Part shown: positions 45,741 to 59,812 of the stretch, one piece after another
How positions within the stretch are numbered: position 1 is the stretch's first letter
Layout: each line of letters starts with the position of its first letter
Source: Rhexocercosporidium sp. MPI-PUGE-AT-0058
Lineage: Eukaryota; Ascomycota; Leotiomycetes; Helotiales
Direction of reading: 5' to 3'
Length of the DNA stretch: 64,000 nt
Assembly: GCA_020746875.1 (NCBI GenBank)
Contig: JAGTJL010000024.1
Span: forward strand, 496,001-560,000
The notes under the pieces: model-generated
What the model saw: only the letters and a program-made list of their open reading frames with translations
What the model was told of the DNA's origin: nothing
Database searches by the model: none
Translations under genes and position numbers: made by a program

Positions 45741-46961
45741 CCTTGAAATAAGCAGTAGTGCCGCTTTAGCCGCCAGTTACCGAGAGCTGGAGGAGCGACA
45801 AATTTTAGCACGTGAGTCGTCAGGTGCCGTCAAAAGCAGCGACTAACCCAGTTAATATTAGCTATCCAGCTAATTTACCGTTTAATGGTTTAATATTATT
45901 TTAGAATATACCTGCATTTATAATGATTTAGAGATATAGCACTAAGACTTCTGAATTATTAAGTAAGATTTGTAAAAGCGGGTTCTTTAGAATTCCTAAA
46001 AGTATTTCTAAAATCTAAGAAACATTATTATTATTATACTTTTACTATCTTTTATACTAGTAATTAAACTTAATTAAAAAGCTAACAGAAAGCTAATTGC
46101 TAAATATAACGACAGGTATGCTTCGGTTAGGTCAGGGGTCCGGAACAGGTCCGAGTCCCCTCCGACTCCTTATATATCTCTTTCTTATATAATAGCTCTG
46201 TAGTTTTTATATTTTAAGTATTAAGTCGATCTTTACGTCTAAGGTTCTTACGTCGTTATATTATATAAAAATTCTTTTATATACGTTTAAAGTATCTGCT
46301 ACTATTACTGTTACTATTATTCCTTTGTAACGTGGCTAAGAGTAGAGCTCACACCAGTACGCCATCGGAGTCAAAAGACTACAGTATTCGGCCGGCCTTA
46401 AGGCAGAATACGCTCTACTTGGTACATATACCAACTAAGAGAATAGTCTCACGTGATAAACACATGACATCCTTCTGCTGCTCGATTAGATTAAAGTCGT
46501 TAATTCTATCGTCGATACTACTTACTTACTTTTACTCTTTATCGTATTATTACTTATATACGACTCCTCCGTATCTAGCCCGTTATTTCCAGTATTATAT
46601 AATACTTCAGAATTAAACTTTCTTTTTTTATTATAAACTTTTAATAATAATTATAAGCTTTCCGCTAGTAATTTACCGACGAGCTTGTTTATAAAGATTC
46701 TTAAATTAATATTCTTTTTTTAATAATTACTTTTTTATAAAACTCTTTAACTTTAATTTAAGATTAAATCTAAAACCGATCTAAAACGTTTCTGAAGAAG
46801 CCGAAACGTTAACTCCCGGATGTTTTAAAGTTTAACGGCAGATATATAATTATATTACGATATTTAATTAGCGTAATTTCAGCTCGTACTTAATATTAAC
46901 AGTAAAGTGATTAATGACGCGCAAGCTTAATTTGCTTTTATATACTACTAGGGGGTGCAAG
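45741..46961. other. AT-rich DNA with a GC-richer patch
   Basis: A patch of near-even composition at about 45,690-45,850 and a stop-free frame at 46,332-46,616 are visible, but no family or gene can be supported. A short G+C-rich stretch near 46,130-46,170 is not a tRNA. Confidence 0.4.
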
Positions 46962-47272
46962 TATGAGAATAGGCGAGCCAATCAGAATGAGGAAGCGCAG
47001 TAGGTGAGGACACGTGATCAAAGAGAGAGAATTGCTTTGCTTGCTTGCTTAAAGAGCTAGAAGAGCTCTTCGGTAATTATATACAAAATAATAGCTTCTT
47101 TAAAAGCTTTTACGACTACGTAATTAATTACGTAGCTTATACGAGTTACGTAATTGAATACAAGCGTAATTTCCCGGAATATAAAGGTAATTTCCGGGCC
47201 GCGTAAGTAATAGAAACTCCTTCGGCTATTCTAGGGTAGAATCGGCACGAGTTACTAAAGTCAAATTTAACA
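46962..47272 (-). repeat. 3' LTR of the outer Copia element
   Basis: A 311-bp LTR, on the plus strand from TATGAGAATAGG to AAATTTAACA. Same family as the solo LTRs at 22,090 and 27,541. Confidence 0.9.
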
Positions 47273-50200
47273 CGCCCTCTTAATGAGTGACGTAATAGCT
47301 TTATAAGCTTATATATAAGCTAGCTTTAAAGCAGAGCTTATGTTTATAAGAATAAAGTAAATACATAAAATACTCTTTACGGAGGGTAGGCCAAATATAA
47401 AGAGAGAAATATAAATTATAATCTTATTTCCTTCGCTTTAGCCTTATTCGGCTAGTCTTAAAAGCCTTATGAATTTAATGAATTTAGGCTTATCTAATAG
47501 CTTTATAAAGCCGTCGGCTTTTTATTTAGACCCTTTTATGTAAATTAAGTCTATTTCGCCTTAATTTATAAGGTCGCGGACGTAATAGTATTAACGGCAA
47601 TATACTTAGTCCTCTCGTGGAATTAAAAGTTATTAACTAATAAAAGAGCGCCGTTATTATCCGTATAAACAAGGAATCGTTCCTATATGTAGTAGCCTAA
47701 TTCGATTAAAAGCTGCTTTATATAAACAGCCTCTTTAAAAGCTAAATTAATAATTATATATTCGGCCTCGATAATTCTTTAAGTTATAATACTTTATAAC
47801 TTACTTTTCTAGTTTATTAAACAATTAATTAAGTAAAAGCTCAAGCCGCTAGTCGATTTAGCCGTACCAATATTTCCGGCGTAGTCGGCGTCGTAATAGC
47901 CGTTTATATATCGATTAAAGCTTTTTTCGTAAATTAACTTTAGTTTTTTTAATTTCTTTAAGTATTTAAGCACGTTTTTAAGGGTAATTAAGTGATCGGT
48001 GCTAAGGTTATTAGCGAATCAAGCGAGGTTTATAACCGAGTAGCAAATATCGAGTCTAATAGTTAGCGTAAGAAACAAAAGGCAGCTTATAATTTGCTAA
48101 TATTAATTTATTTCCTCTTTATTAACCTAATTAAGATTAGGCTTTAACTTGACCTTTAAATCCATTAGTATATCTTTAGGCTTATAGTCGGTTATATTAA
48201 ACCGCGCTAACACTTTCTCAATATAACTCTTTTAGCTTAGCTTTATATAACTTTTGTCTAGGTTATAGTCGATATTTATACTTAAATAGTCCTTTATTAG
48301 CCTTAAATCCTTTAATTTAAAGAGCTTTTTAAGCTCTTTAATAAAAGATTTGATATTATTAACGCTTAAGCCATTTATCGCTAAGTCGTTTACGTAAATA
48401 AAAACTATAAACTATTACTCCTTATTAATTAAGATATAATTCTCGGTAATTAAGGCTTGAAAACCGAGTTTTTAGACTAGGACTTCTTTTAGCGTAATAA
48501 ACCAGAGCCTAGCTAACTGTTTTAGCCCGTATAAGGCTTTATTAAGTAAGAATAGTTTACTAACGTATTTTTAGGTATTTATGCCTTTAAGAGGCACTAT
48601 ATATAAAGTATTTACGTTAATATTACTTTGTATAAAAGCCGATATTATATCGACTTTTTATATAAGCCAACCGTAAAGGACCGCTAAGGCGAATATTAGT
48701 CGCCAAACTATTTATTTTATTACGCTAGCAAAGGTATTTACGTAGTTAAGGCCATAGAGTTACTCGAACCCTTTAGCGACGAATCTAGCTTTAAATTCGA
48801 GAAAATTAAGTGATTCTCTAATTTTATACACTTATTTAGTCTTTAAAGGCTTATAAGCCTTACTAGCGTCTTTTAGCACTATTTCTCAAGTCTTATGACT
48901 TTCTAAGGAATTGGCTTCTTTTTTTATAGCTTTTAACTAATAGTCTTTATATAGAAAAGCCATAATCTCTTTAAAACTTTTAGGCTTATAAATTTAAAGG
49001 CTTTTTTCTCGTTTAATAACGATTTTACTAACCTCTTGCTCTTTAAGTAGCTTTATTAACTCCTTTTTTAAATCTTCGTCTATTTTAGAGCTTATTAAAG
49101 CCATAGAAGCTAGTCTCTTAACGTCTTTATAAACAGAAAAAGCTTCTTTTTCCTTTTTAATTAATTAGTTATTTAACTAGCGAATAGCCGTCTTAAAGCT
49201 TAAATGTATTACTGGCTGATTTTCTAAAGAGTTATTAAAGTCTTTGGCGCTAGTACTAGCGTTTCTAGTTACGACGTTAAGCTCCTAGCTCGAATAATCC
49301 TTTTTAAACCTTTTAATAGGCGCTTTAAGCATTTCCGGGCTAGCTGTATTAGGCCTCTTATTAGCTTTTAACGTTTAAAGGAGCTCTTGTGTGAATAAGT
49401 CGGATTCGTCTTTAAAATCCGTTTTCTCGCCCTTTAATTAGTCAATAGGCGACTTTTTGCTTACATTGCCTTTATTAAGCATTTCGTCGTTAATACTACT
49501 TATTAGCTTAATAATATCGTCGCTAGCGCCTTCAAACCCTTCAAGTGTTTCGACTATATAATCGAATTCGGTTTCTTTCGTTATATTGTCCTTAAGGATT
49601 AAATCCTCTTTAATTAAGACGTTTTTAAAACTTATAACGGCTCTTTTACTCGGTAAATAAATTAAGTAATTATTAAAAGACTTAAAACCGACAAGGATAC
49701 CCCTGTCGGATTAATCGGCTAGCTTATGAGCTCTTTTATTCTTAAGTACGTAAATTAAAGAGCCTAATATGCGAATATAATCGATTATCGGTAATTTACC
49801 GCATAAAGCTTCAAAAAGCGTCTTTTTTATAACGGAGTTATATAACCGATTTTTAATATAAGCTATTCCTTATAATAAGTAAGGCCATAAAGATAAAGGT
49901 ATTCTCTTAGCCTTACAAACGCTAATTAGCCGCTTAATAAAGTATTTATTTAACCTTTTAGTTATTCCGTTTTAGGAAAAGGAATAAAGGCTAGTATATT
50001 CACATATATACCCCTGTTGCTTATAATAATGCGTTCATTTATTAGACTTGAATTCCCCGGCGTTATCGAGCTTAAAAACTTTAATATTTATTATGAATTT
50101 ATATTTAACGTTATTTTGACTATTAAATTAATTATTAATTATATTACAAAAGTCGATTAAGACGTTATAAGCGTCGGCTTTAAGTTTTAAGGCGTATAGC

Positions 50201-51626
50201 TAAATACCTTTTAATCCTTTATATATAATAATAAGGAAATAGCGCTCTCCTTTAAGTCCTTTGACTTTAAAAGGCCTCGCAATATTAATATTGAATATAA
50301 TTAAGGGTAGCGCGTTTAACATAGGCTTTTTACTGCCGATTACGTGCATTTTGCCGCTATTATAAGCGTTATAATCGGCTAGCTCTACGTCTTTTTATTA
50401 AATTTTCTTTAATTTATAGCTTTTCTCGATCGTTTTAAGAATCGACTCTTTATTTATATATATTAGCCTCTTATAATAAAAGTCTAGCGGCGAATTTAAG
50501 TCTATTTAATATATTACAGGTTCGAGAGCGTTATTATCGACTTCCGCTTGAACGTAATAGGCTTTATAATCTTATTTAGCCTGTAATTAGCTCTTTTTAT
50601 ACTTTAATAAAGTACTGTTCTTAATAAAATTAATTAACTAGCTTTTTTTAATTATTTCCTTTAAGCTTAAAAGGGTCGTTTTTAGCCTCGGAATATAATT
50701 TACTCGTTAAATAATTACTTTTATACCGTTATTACCTTTTATAAGAATATCTCTCGTGCTTAATATCGATAATACGTCGCCGTTAGCAATTATAACCGAT
50801 TTACGAAGGGTAGGCTAATAATTAAATAATCATTCCTTATTAAGCGTATAATGCTCGCTAGCACCGGAGTTTAGAACTAGTTTATAATTATAGACGGTTT
50901 TAAAAGCTTAATTTACAATATCTCCTTTTAATTAGTCAGAATCGGACTCGCTTAATTCCTCTATAGTATTTACAAAAGTATTTATAATTAAAAGTTCAAG
51001 CTGCACTTTAGGCTTCACATTTAACCTACCCTTTAATAAGAGTAAGTGGTTTTTATGTGCCTTTATAGGCTTTCTAGCCGTCACGTGCTTATTTAGCGGC
51101 GTAATAGTCTTAAATACGGCCATAATAGCCTTCGTAGACTTTATTTTTAATTCGCCTTTTAATTCCTTAGCCTTTTTAGCCTTATTAGGCTTTTTATTCG
51201 GATTTTCCGAATTATTAAGCTTTAGCTCAAGGTGTAAGACCCAGCACGTAAACGTTATATAACCCGTGACTTTATACTTATTGCAATGCTTCTTATTACC
51301 GCCTTTGCCGCCTTTAAACGCTTTATTAGCGTTAAGGTCGGCGTTAACGCTTATGCGAGCTTCTTCCGAAATTAAGTCGTTAATTAAACCGTTAATATTA
51401 ATATTTTTAAGATTACTTAATATTTTTTTATATTTATAAAACGAAAAAGCGTCAAAGAGCTCGGCAAGCCTTTTAGTATTAAGCTAGCTATTATAGGCTT
51501 TGGAATCTCGCAATTTAATTACTTTAAGTATATGGCGCTCGATTAAATTACGCTAATATATTCGTTTATGTTTTTATAAGAGTTATAATTAGAATCGACG
51601 ATTTAATTTATATAGCGGCCGACTAG

Positions 51627-51788
51627 TGTCACATTTTGACTATTTACATGCCTTACTCTTTTAAAAGCAAAGTAAGAGTAGGTTTATATATATAAGTTAA
51701 AGGCTTTAGAGCCTTCTATGCCTTTATAAATTAATACTTTTAAAGTATTTCATATTTACGTGATTCTTAAATTACATGGTTTTTAACA
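51627..51788 (-). repeat. Left LTR of the TRIM-like element
   Basis: 162 bp; aligned end to end with the right copy, the differences seen are mostly C/T and G/A. Confidence 0.88.
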
Positions 51789-51839
51789 CACCCCCTTAAT
51801 CTAAGTATCCTCTAACTCGATATTAAGACGACAAAACGA

Positions 51840-52130
51840 CAGTAAATAACTGTATAAATAGCTCTGGCTTTTTGGCACTGGCCTCTGTCCTTTGGCTTTA
51901 GTTCTAGTTCTGGCTCTTTGGCTGACTCTGGCTTTAGCACGGGCTCTAGCTCTGGCCTTTAGTTCTGGCTCTGACTTAATGGCTTTGGCTCTGACTTATG
52001 GTTCTGACTCTAGCTTAAGGCTCTAGTTCTGACCTATCTATTCCTTAACTCTAGCTTTAGTTCTGGCTCTTTGGCTTTAACTCTAATTTTAACACGGGCT
52101 TTGTGGCTCTAGCTCTTTTATTCATTCGTC
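51840..52130. repeat. Degenerate CTCTGG/CTTTAG repeat tract
   Basis: Many tandem, imperfect copies of a roughly 12-18-bp unit built from GGCTCTAG, GTTCTGAC and TTTGGCT. It forms most of the TRIM core and does not encode an open frame. Confidence 0.7.
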
Positions 52131-52335
52131 TTTGCTTTATATTTAATGAGGTAGCTATTCCTCCGGTTTTTATTTCTCTAGGAGACCGACTCCTATTAGT
52201 TTAAAAAAGGAAGTCCTCTTACGACTGAATAGGTCTTCTATTATTGTAGGGAATCACGGCTTTAGTTAACGATAAAGAGCTTTACCGGGAGTACATGTAA
52301 TAAAGAAAGAGAAGATCTTACTCGAATTGCTATTA

Positions 52336-52497
52336 TGTCACATTTTAACTATTTATATACCTCACTCTTCTAAAGGCAGAGTGAGAGTAAGTTTATATAC
52401 ATGAGTTAAAGGCTCTAGAGCCTTTTATGCCTTTACAAATTAATGCTTTTAGAGCATTCCATATTCACGTGATTCTTGGATCACATGATTTCCAACA
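52336..52497 (-). repeat. Right LTR of the TRIM-like element
   Basis: 162 bp, less AT-shifted than the left copy. It is followed directly by the ACTAG duplication. Confidence 0.88.
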
Positions 52498-52939
52498 ACT
52501 AGCTTAAGCGTTAATTAGCCGAAAGTAAATTAAATAGCGTTTCATAGCTTTTTAGCCGTATTTTTGTTTTTAAATCGCTCTTAGTATTTTAGTAATATAA
52601 TCGACTTTAGCGCTCCTAGCGCCTTTTGGCTTTACGTCTTAAAGTAGTTTAGCTTCTCGTGATATTTTACGACTAGCTTATAAAAATAAGGGGCTAATAC
52701 GGTTCTACCTCCTTCGGTACCCCTAGCGTAATATAAGGATTAGTCCGGAGGTAAAGCTTTACCGGAAATATAAGGCATATAGCCGTTAATTTCTAAGAAT
52801 AAACTAGCGGGATTTGTTCACTTAATATAATTAGATTTCCTTATTAGCTTCTCTCCTTTAAAGGCAATAGCAATTATTTTAAGCTTGTCTCGATTGAGTT
52901 TGGCTTTAATTCTTTTAAGCGATTATTACTTATAGTAAT

Positions 52940-53135
52940 TGTCGTGCAGGTTATGGTTGGTTAGCTAAGCGAGCCTAATCAAGACTATCAAAACCATGGC
53001 GCTAGTAAGCTCCCCTATTCAAAGAGCTTAAATGCGCCATATGTAATAATACAACAACAGATATATACGCAACTACGTAGCCTTTAATTGACTTAATATT
53101 CGCCTCTGTAAAGCCTCAAGGTATATTATATAATA
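52940..53135 (+). repeat. 5' LTR of the nested Copia
   Basis: 196 bp; same length as the right copy, with mainly transition differences. Confidence 0.9.
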
Positions 53136-56100
53136 GTTATAAGCCCCGTAAGCTATAAAAAGCTTCCTAATCGTATACACACGCCGACGTAGCTCCATAA
53201 AGGCATTTTATATTATTATTTAAAAGCTATCGTAACTCTTTAAACTCGTCGACAACTCTCAAACTATTAAATATTCTCGACGCTGTATTATTAATATACC
53301 TTAAACAAATAATATCACTCCTAAAACTACTTACGGATTATACCTTAAAGGCACGAAAGGATTAGGCGATATAATACCTACGATTAAATTTCTATATTAC
53401 GTTTATAAGTACATTAAATATAATAAATCTTATAGCTCTTATAACAGGCTATATTCTAAAACTCCGACTAAAGGCTTTAACGCTTAAAAGTACCGCTTAA
53501 TAAGTAGTAAAGATATAATTAAATTAATATTACGCTAATATTATAACTTAAAAAGCAGTAAACCTACAGCCGTCTTTAACGCTTAAGTCGTCTAATAAAA
53601 ATGCCTTAATAAAAGGAACAAGTCCAAAAAAAGCTAATCCACCTCTTTACCCGATAATTGCAAAGATATAATAAATTTATACAATATAAGCTAGAAAATA
53701 TTAGTACACGTTAACTAAATAGACGAACTAAAATAATAAATATATGACTTTATATAACTGGCTCTCCGAAACGATAGACAATTCGCTCTTAGACTTTATA
53801 ATTAAAGAATTAATCGGCAAAAGCAAATTAAGCATATAATCGTTAATTAATATACTTTAGCGCGACATAATACCGTCAAAATCGTTAGTTCTTATTACTA
53901 TAGTCACGGAATACAAAAAGGTTTTAAAGGAGGCATATAAAAGAAAAGTTAATATTAATTAATAAATAAAAGACTTCTTAAAGGCTTATAAGAATACTAA
54001 AGTATATAATATACTTAACGTTAAAGGCATTATGGCTTTAAAGAAATAATTACGTGCGGTAAGAGCTCACATATACTTAAATTAAGCAAATTCTATTTTT
54101 AATACGGTTATACGCGACGATTAACTTAAAAAAGAGTATGAGTTTACTTTTAATAATTATATATAAGTGCTCCCCGGTATAAACTAAGAGCATATTATGT
54201 TTAGGAAGCTTAAGCGTTAAGGAAGAGGAGGCGGTTAATATTCAACCCTTAAAGGAATTAATATTAGTGCGTCGGATATAAGCTCTAATAGATTTCGCTC
54301 TTAAAGCTAAAGTAGTTTATGCTTATGCGGTATAAATAATAAGCATTTCTTTAAGCCGCTTAAGTGTTAGAGATTACGTTATGCAATTAACGGAACGACC
54401 TCTGAAGGCATAAAGCATATGCTAAATGCTGATAAGGTATTAATAACCCGCAAGAAGTTGGAAACTGTAGACTTTAAAGAGCTTAAGACAGCTATAGTTA
54501 AAAAAAAATAGAAGTATATAATAGTCGCTAAAATCACCGGAGCTAACTATAATAACAACTCTAAACCTATTATAAATACTAAATTAACCAATGCCGCTGC
54601 ACTTATAAGTAACAAAAGTAAAGGCAAAGCTTTATGGAATAATTTAAATATTAATACAGCTATAATTGACCTAAAGCTCCTCGACGACATACTCTATAAC
54701 AATACTTTAAGTTCTGGCATTTATATTATTATAGAGTTTTAATGTCACTTTCTATTAAATAACACTCTTATTAACAATTGCAATATTATTTACTTAATTA
54801 ATAGCATTAACAAACTCGTCCTCGGTAGTTTTAAACGTATTACAAGAGACACAGTTAATACTGGCACCTTAAGTTTATTAATTACTGACAGAGGTATACG
54901 TATCTTCGAAAACGCTTTATATAGTCCTGAAGGACTATATACTCGGAATTTAATATTAAGTAACGTAGCTATTATAGAAGAGTTTAACGTTAATATTATT
55001 TTTAAGAGCCTCCTCGTATAGTCGGAGGTGTGATATAATGGTTCTAATACGACTTTACGAGTAGGCAGTGCTGAAGATAGCTATATAGTGAGACACTTAT
55101 AGCGTAGGTAGAACTTTATAATATTTAAATATAAGTCTATTAATAATTACTCGCGCTTTTTATAATTATATGCCTTTATGAAAGCTTGTAGATCTCTTGT
55201 TATAATAATGTACTTAATAATTAATAAACGACTGTACTCTCTTAAGAAGTATACTTTTTAATTAACACGCAGTTTCTTACGACCCCGGAGCGACATAGCA
55301 CAGATATAGCACTTACGCGCCAGTCACCTCGGTAAAATGGCTCTAAAAGCTCTAGTGAAGTATATACGTAATATTTAAATTAATAGAATTACGCGTATAA
55401 AATGCGAAAGTTATGTTATAATATACTTAAGTAAATAACTATTACGTAAAGAGTTAAATAATAAATCCCTGAGACCTTTCTTCAGAATCGCGTGGGACTT
55501 ATTTGATTACCTTATAGGTTATAATAGAATATATTAATTATTATTAATTAAAAACAAATATAATGAAAAGCTCTTTATATTTACGCTTACTAGCAAATCC
55601 TAAGACTTTATTATAAGCGTGCTTAAGACGTTTAAGATATGGACTAAACGTTAATACAGCCTTATTATATGTAAAATTAGGTCTGATAACGACACGTCGG
55701 TAATTAATATAAGATATTAAATAAAATATAATTAATAAGCATTAGACAATAGTATAAAGCTAGAGCCTACTCCGGTTTATACGCATGAGTCAAATAGGGA
55801 TGCAGAGAGAGCTGGCGGAGAGCTTATTGCTAAAGCCTTGAAGATAATAATAAGTGTTAACTTATTATTTAAGCTATAGCCGGAAGCTGTTTTAATAGCT
55901 ACGTATTTTTATAATATATCGCTACTTACTAAAAGAGCTATGTAATCGCTAAACAAAGTACTAAAGATATAGTTTAAATAATATTTTCGATAATACGACT
56001 TAGAAGTAGTAAAGAGACTACTAGTCGATTTGAGGCTTAACTAAAGTAATATTTTTACGTATAGCGCTAAAGCCTACGCGATAATTAAAGACCGACAAGC

Positions 56101-59100
56101 TCTCCGTAATAAGAGAGGCTTTAAGGTTAATCTTAAGGGGTATATTGAATACTTAGTTGGCTACTGCGCAATTAATATATATAAGATCTGAATACCTTAG
56201 CTAAAGTATATAATATGTACTCGAAACGTTATTTTTAATAAGGTATAGTTTTATAGTAAATAGGCGGTGGTCGGCTAACCACTATTAATACTTAAACAAG
56301 TCGTTAATATACTTATAGAGCCTAAAGCCGCTTAAGACGCCGAGTTAATTATTAAATACGTAAAAGACGAATATATATAAGCTAAAAATAATATTAAATT
56401 AGACGAGCTCTTATTTAACTTAATAAAAGTCGATAAAGTTTTTAAAAAAGTAGTTTTATACGTAATTACAAAACTTATAATTTTAAAAGAGGCGGGACTG
56501 CCTATTCCACAAGAGCACTAAAATGAGCTAGTCCCTTTAAATTCACGAGTTAATATATTAAAAAATAATATAAAACTTAATAATAACGATATAAATATTT
56601 TAATAATATTAAAAAGCCTAAGTATACTAAGACAGACTCGAAGTCAGACACGACGAAACGAACATTTCGAGCCTAAAAAAAATATTATAAATAAGAAACA
56701 ATTACTTTAAATTAAAAGTGCGCATAACTTAATATCTTAAATTATAATTTAGAATAAACCACAAGACAACTAAAATCAATTACTACGCCAAACTAAAGCA
56801 ATTAATATAAACTTAGAAAATGCTTTAAAGTACGAAAACACCTTATTAAAAAAAGATTACGGCGAGCTTAAAGGAGATTAATAACTCCTTTTAAAAAACA
56901 CACCGTTAAATATATTATTATAATATCTTTTAAAAAATAATATAACTTAAGAAACCCTCGACAAAGTGCTTTAAGTATTAAACCAAAATTAACTGCGCCC
57001 TATCACTCGAGCTCAGCGGAGACGTTAAGTAAGAAAGGCAATATAATTAAATAAACGGTTTAAGAAAAGGCTAAAAACATACTCTTTTATAATAAAAGAG
57101 CTCTTAAACGCCGAATTTATGAATTAAATAAACAAGAATTATATATATATTATATCTTTTACTACGACATTCTAAAATAATAAAATAACGCGTAAAAATA
57201 GAAAAGATTACGAAATTATATATGCTATATTTATAACTGTAATTAATAGTAAATTAATTAAAATATAAGTAACTGCAAACTCTGAATTAATATAATTACA
57301 TTAAGTAAAGCTCCCACGAGCACTAAAGTATTAAAAGGATTTAAAATAGTACTTATAAGGAGAACACTTTAAGGAGGACGTGCATAAAGAAATAAAGAAT
57401 CTCTAGGCTAAGAAGTGCTAGTATGTCGTGCTAAGGGCAGATGCGAAGACAACGCTTATATTATTAAAATAGGTGTTTATTTATAAAGTCAACTTAGCGG
57501 GACAACTTATGCGTATTAAATCGCGAGTCGTTGCTAGGGGTGATTTATAGGAAGATGTTATAATATTCTCTATATACGCTTCTACGCTAATAGTAAAGTC
57601 TTTTCGCGTCGTAATAGCTATAATAGCATAATTTGACTTAAAAGTTAAATAATACGACGTTATAAATGCGTTTATTAATATAGAATAAGACGAACGAAAT
57701 ACATTTATTTATTATTATCTCCTCGACGGTTTTAAATAGCCCGGCATGATTATAAAAATCAATAAAGGCTTATATAGCCTCCGCGACTTTCTAGCTTTAT
57801 AATATAACGACTTCTTAATTATACTCAAAAGCCTTAGTCTCGTACCACTTATAGAAAAGCCTTATATTTTTACGAACGATAAGCGAATAGTATTTGTGGC
57901 CTTTTACGTGAACGACATATAAGTATTATATTATAACTTAAACCTCCCTGTAATAACTAAAATCATCGATAGCTTAAATAACGCCTACGAACTCATTATA
58001 ATAAGAAATATAAAATAGTTCTTAGGGGTGCGAATTATACGTGATAAACATATAAAAACAATTACGCTTATTTATAACACGTATATAAAGAAGGTAACTC
58101 AAAAATTCAACTTAGTAAATAATAATTGCCCGAGCACTCCTTTATTATATTACGACCTAGCCAAGAACACCGCTAAGGCAACTATAAATTAAATTAAAGA
58201 GTATTAAGAAAAAGTCGGTTCCGTATTATATTTAGTTGTTATACTTAAACTAAATATAACTTTTATAACTTTATAATTATTACATTTCTTAACGAACCCA
58301 AGTTAAAAACACTTATAAGCTATAGATTAGACTATACGCTACCTCTTTGGAATACGCTTCTTAAGTATTATTTATAATTATTAAAAGAGCGAGACGTAGC
58401 TTATGATAGCCTTTAATACTTTTTTTATAAATAATTTAAAAATTAGACGTTCTTTATAAAAGCTCATTATTATTTTGTTCGGGGGTGCTATATTATAAAT
58501 AGTAATTAAATAAGACATAATTACTACCTCGATAACTAAGGCTAAGCTCTTAAGGGTAGAGCGAACTATAAAGATAATTATAATATTATAAAAGCTCTTT
58601 GCGGAGATGTACCTTAATATAAGATGCTCCTGGAATATTTTTTATAATAATTAATAAACGATTAGGCTTATAATTGAAGAGAATCAGCGTATATTAACTA
58701 AGCTTAAGCACGTTAATATTTAAAATATATGATTACGCTAGGAGTATTAAAAAGGAAGTTTTAAGGTTATATACTTACTTATAAGCGAAATGTATACTAA
58801 TAGCTTTATTAAAAACTTTCTATAATAAAAGTTTAAGACTTTTGTCGTATTACTTAATCTGTAAGACGTTAGAGCGTTAATAGAGAAGCTTTATTAAAGC
58901 TTGCACCTTATTATAAATACACTTTCTTATTTTCCTTTATATTTCAAAGTATTTTTTAAGTTAGTATAGTTACGTAAAGTATATTTCTTTTTAAATTATT
59001 AAAAGACAAGAATTCTATTCCGGCCGAAGCTATAATTAAACTAACGCAAGTAAGTACAAAAGGGCCTGTTTTTAAGCTACTTATAAGATAGTAAACCATA

Positions 59101-59280
59101 ATTTTAAAGAGGCACGTTCTTAAGCCGTTATTAAGTCGCGAACTAAACTATTAATAAATCCACTAGTTCCACTAGTAACTCCTTAATACGGCGGCGGCGA
59201 GCGGCTATATTACTAATAATAATACTAGCACTAATAGCACTAGCACTAGTACTAACCCGAGTAGGTAAGAGAATTAAGCG

Positions 59281-59330
59281 AGGGGCGGGGGCAAGGACGA
59301 CGGGGGCGAGGGCCGGGGCGGGGGCGGCAG
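59281..59330 (+). repeat. G-rich tract 1 in the nested Copia
   Basis: About 50 bp made almost only of G and C, with repeated GGGGCGGGGGC-like units, inside DNA that is otherwise strongly AT-rich. Confidence 0.8.
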
Positions 59331-59709
59331 CAATAATTAAATAATTAAAGTCAGATTCTTTAAAGTTATTTATAAAGATAAAATGAATATATTAAGCGCA
59401 GCAAGAGTATCACGGACCGAAGCTTAGAGGTTTTTTAATTACTACTTAAAGTTAATTAATTTTAAAATATAAGAATTAAAGCTAAACTTACGCGGGTATA
59501 AGAGGTACTACGCTTCTCTTCCACAAAGGCGGCAAAAGCCACCGCGATAGCAGGCCCGACAAGATTAATATAATTATAATTCTGGCTATAATACCGAAAG
59601 CACCGAGCCGAACTAGTAATATCTTAATAAATGCTCATAGAAAAGTTACCCTTTAAGGCAGCTTTAACGTATGCCGAGCAAGGGACCTCCTTATTAGCAC
59701 TTGCCTTAG

Positions 59710-59812
59710 CACGCCGGCGGGCGAGAGTGGCAAGGGCGGCAAGGGCGGCAGGAGGGGGCGCAGGAGAGGGAGTGCGAGGGCGACGGCGAGGGGGAGGGCG
59801 AGGGGCGGCGGC
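59710..59812 (+). repeat. G-rich tract 2 in the nested Copia
   Basis: About 100 bp with repeated GGGCGGCAAGG and GGCGAGGGG units. A short frame through it (59,631-59,828) reads as an Arg/Gly/Ala-rich peptide, which follows from composition alone and is not evidence for a gene. Confidence 0.8.

Larger units (their letters stand above)
51627..52497 (-). mobile_element. TRIM-like miniature LTR element, 871 bp
   Basis: Two 162-bp direct repeats (51,627-51,788 and 52,336-52,497), each from TGTCACATTTT to AACA on the plus strand, flank a 547-bp non-coding core. The element is bounded by ACTAG at 51,622-51,626 and 52,498-52,502, a 5-bp target site duplication. On the minus strand a polypurine tract (TTAAGGGGGTG) touches the left LTR, and TAATAGCAATTCG, close to the primer-binding site of the outer Copia, touches the right LTR. 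The core contains a degenerate repeat of GGCTCTAGTTCTGACTT-like units and no open frame, which is the layout of terminal-repeat retrotransposons in miniature. Confidence 0.85.

Noticed and set aside
46130..46180. Possible tRNA or SINE head (GGTCCGAGTCCCCTCC)
   Set aside because: No complete cloverleaf, A box or anticodon arm could be drawn.
50932..51123. 63-codon open frame (-)
   Set aside because: It is a surviving piece of gag in the outer Copia element.
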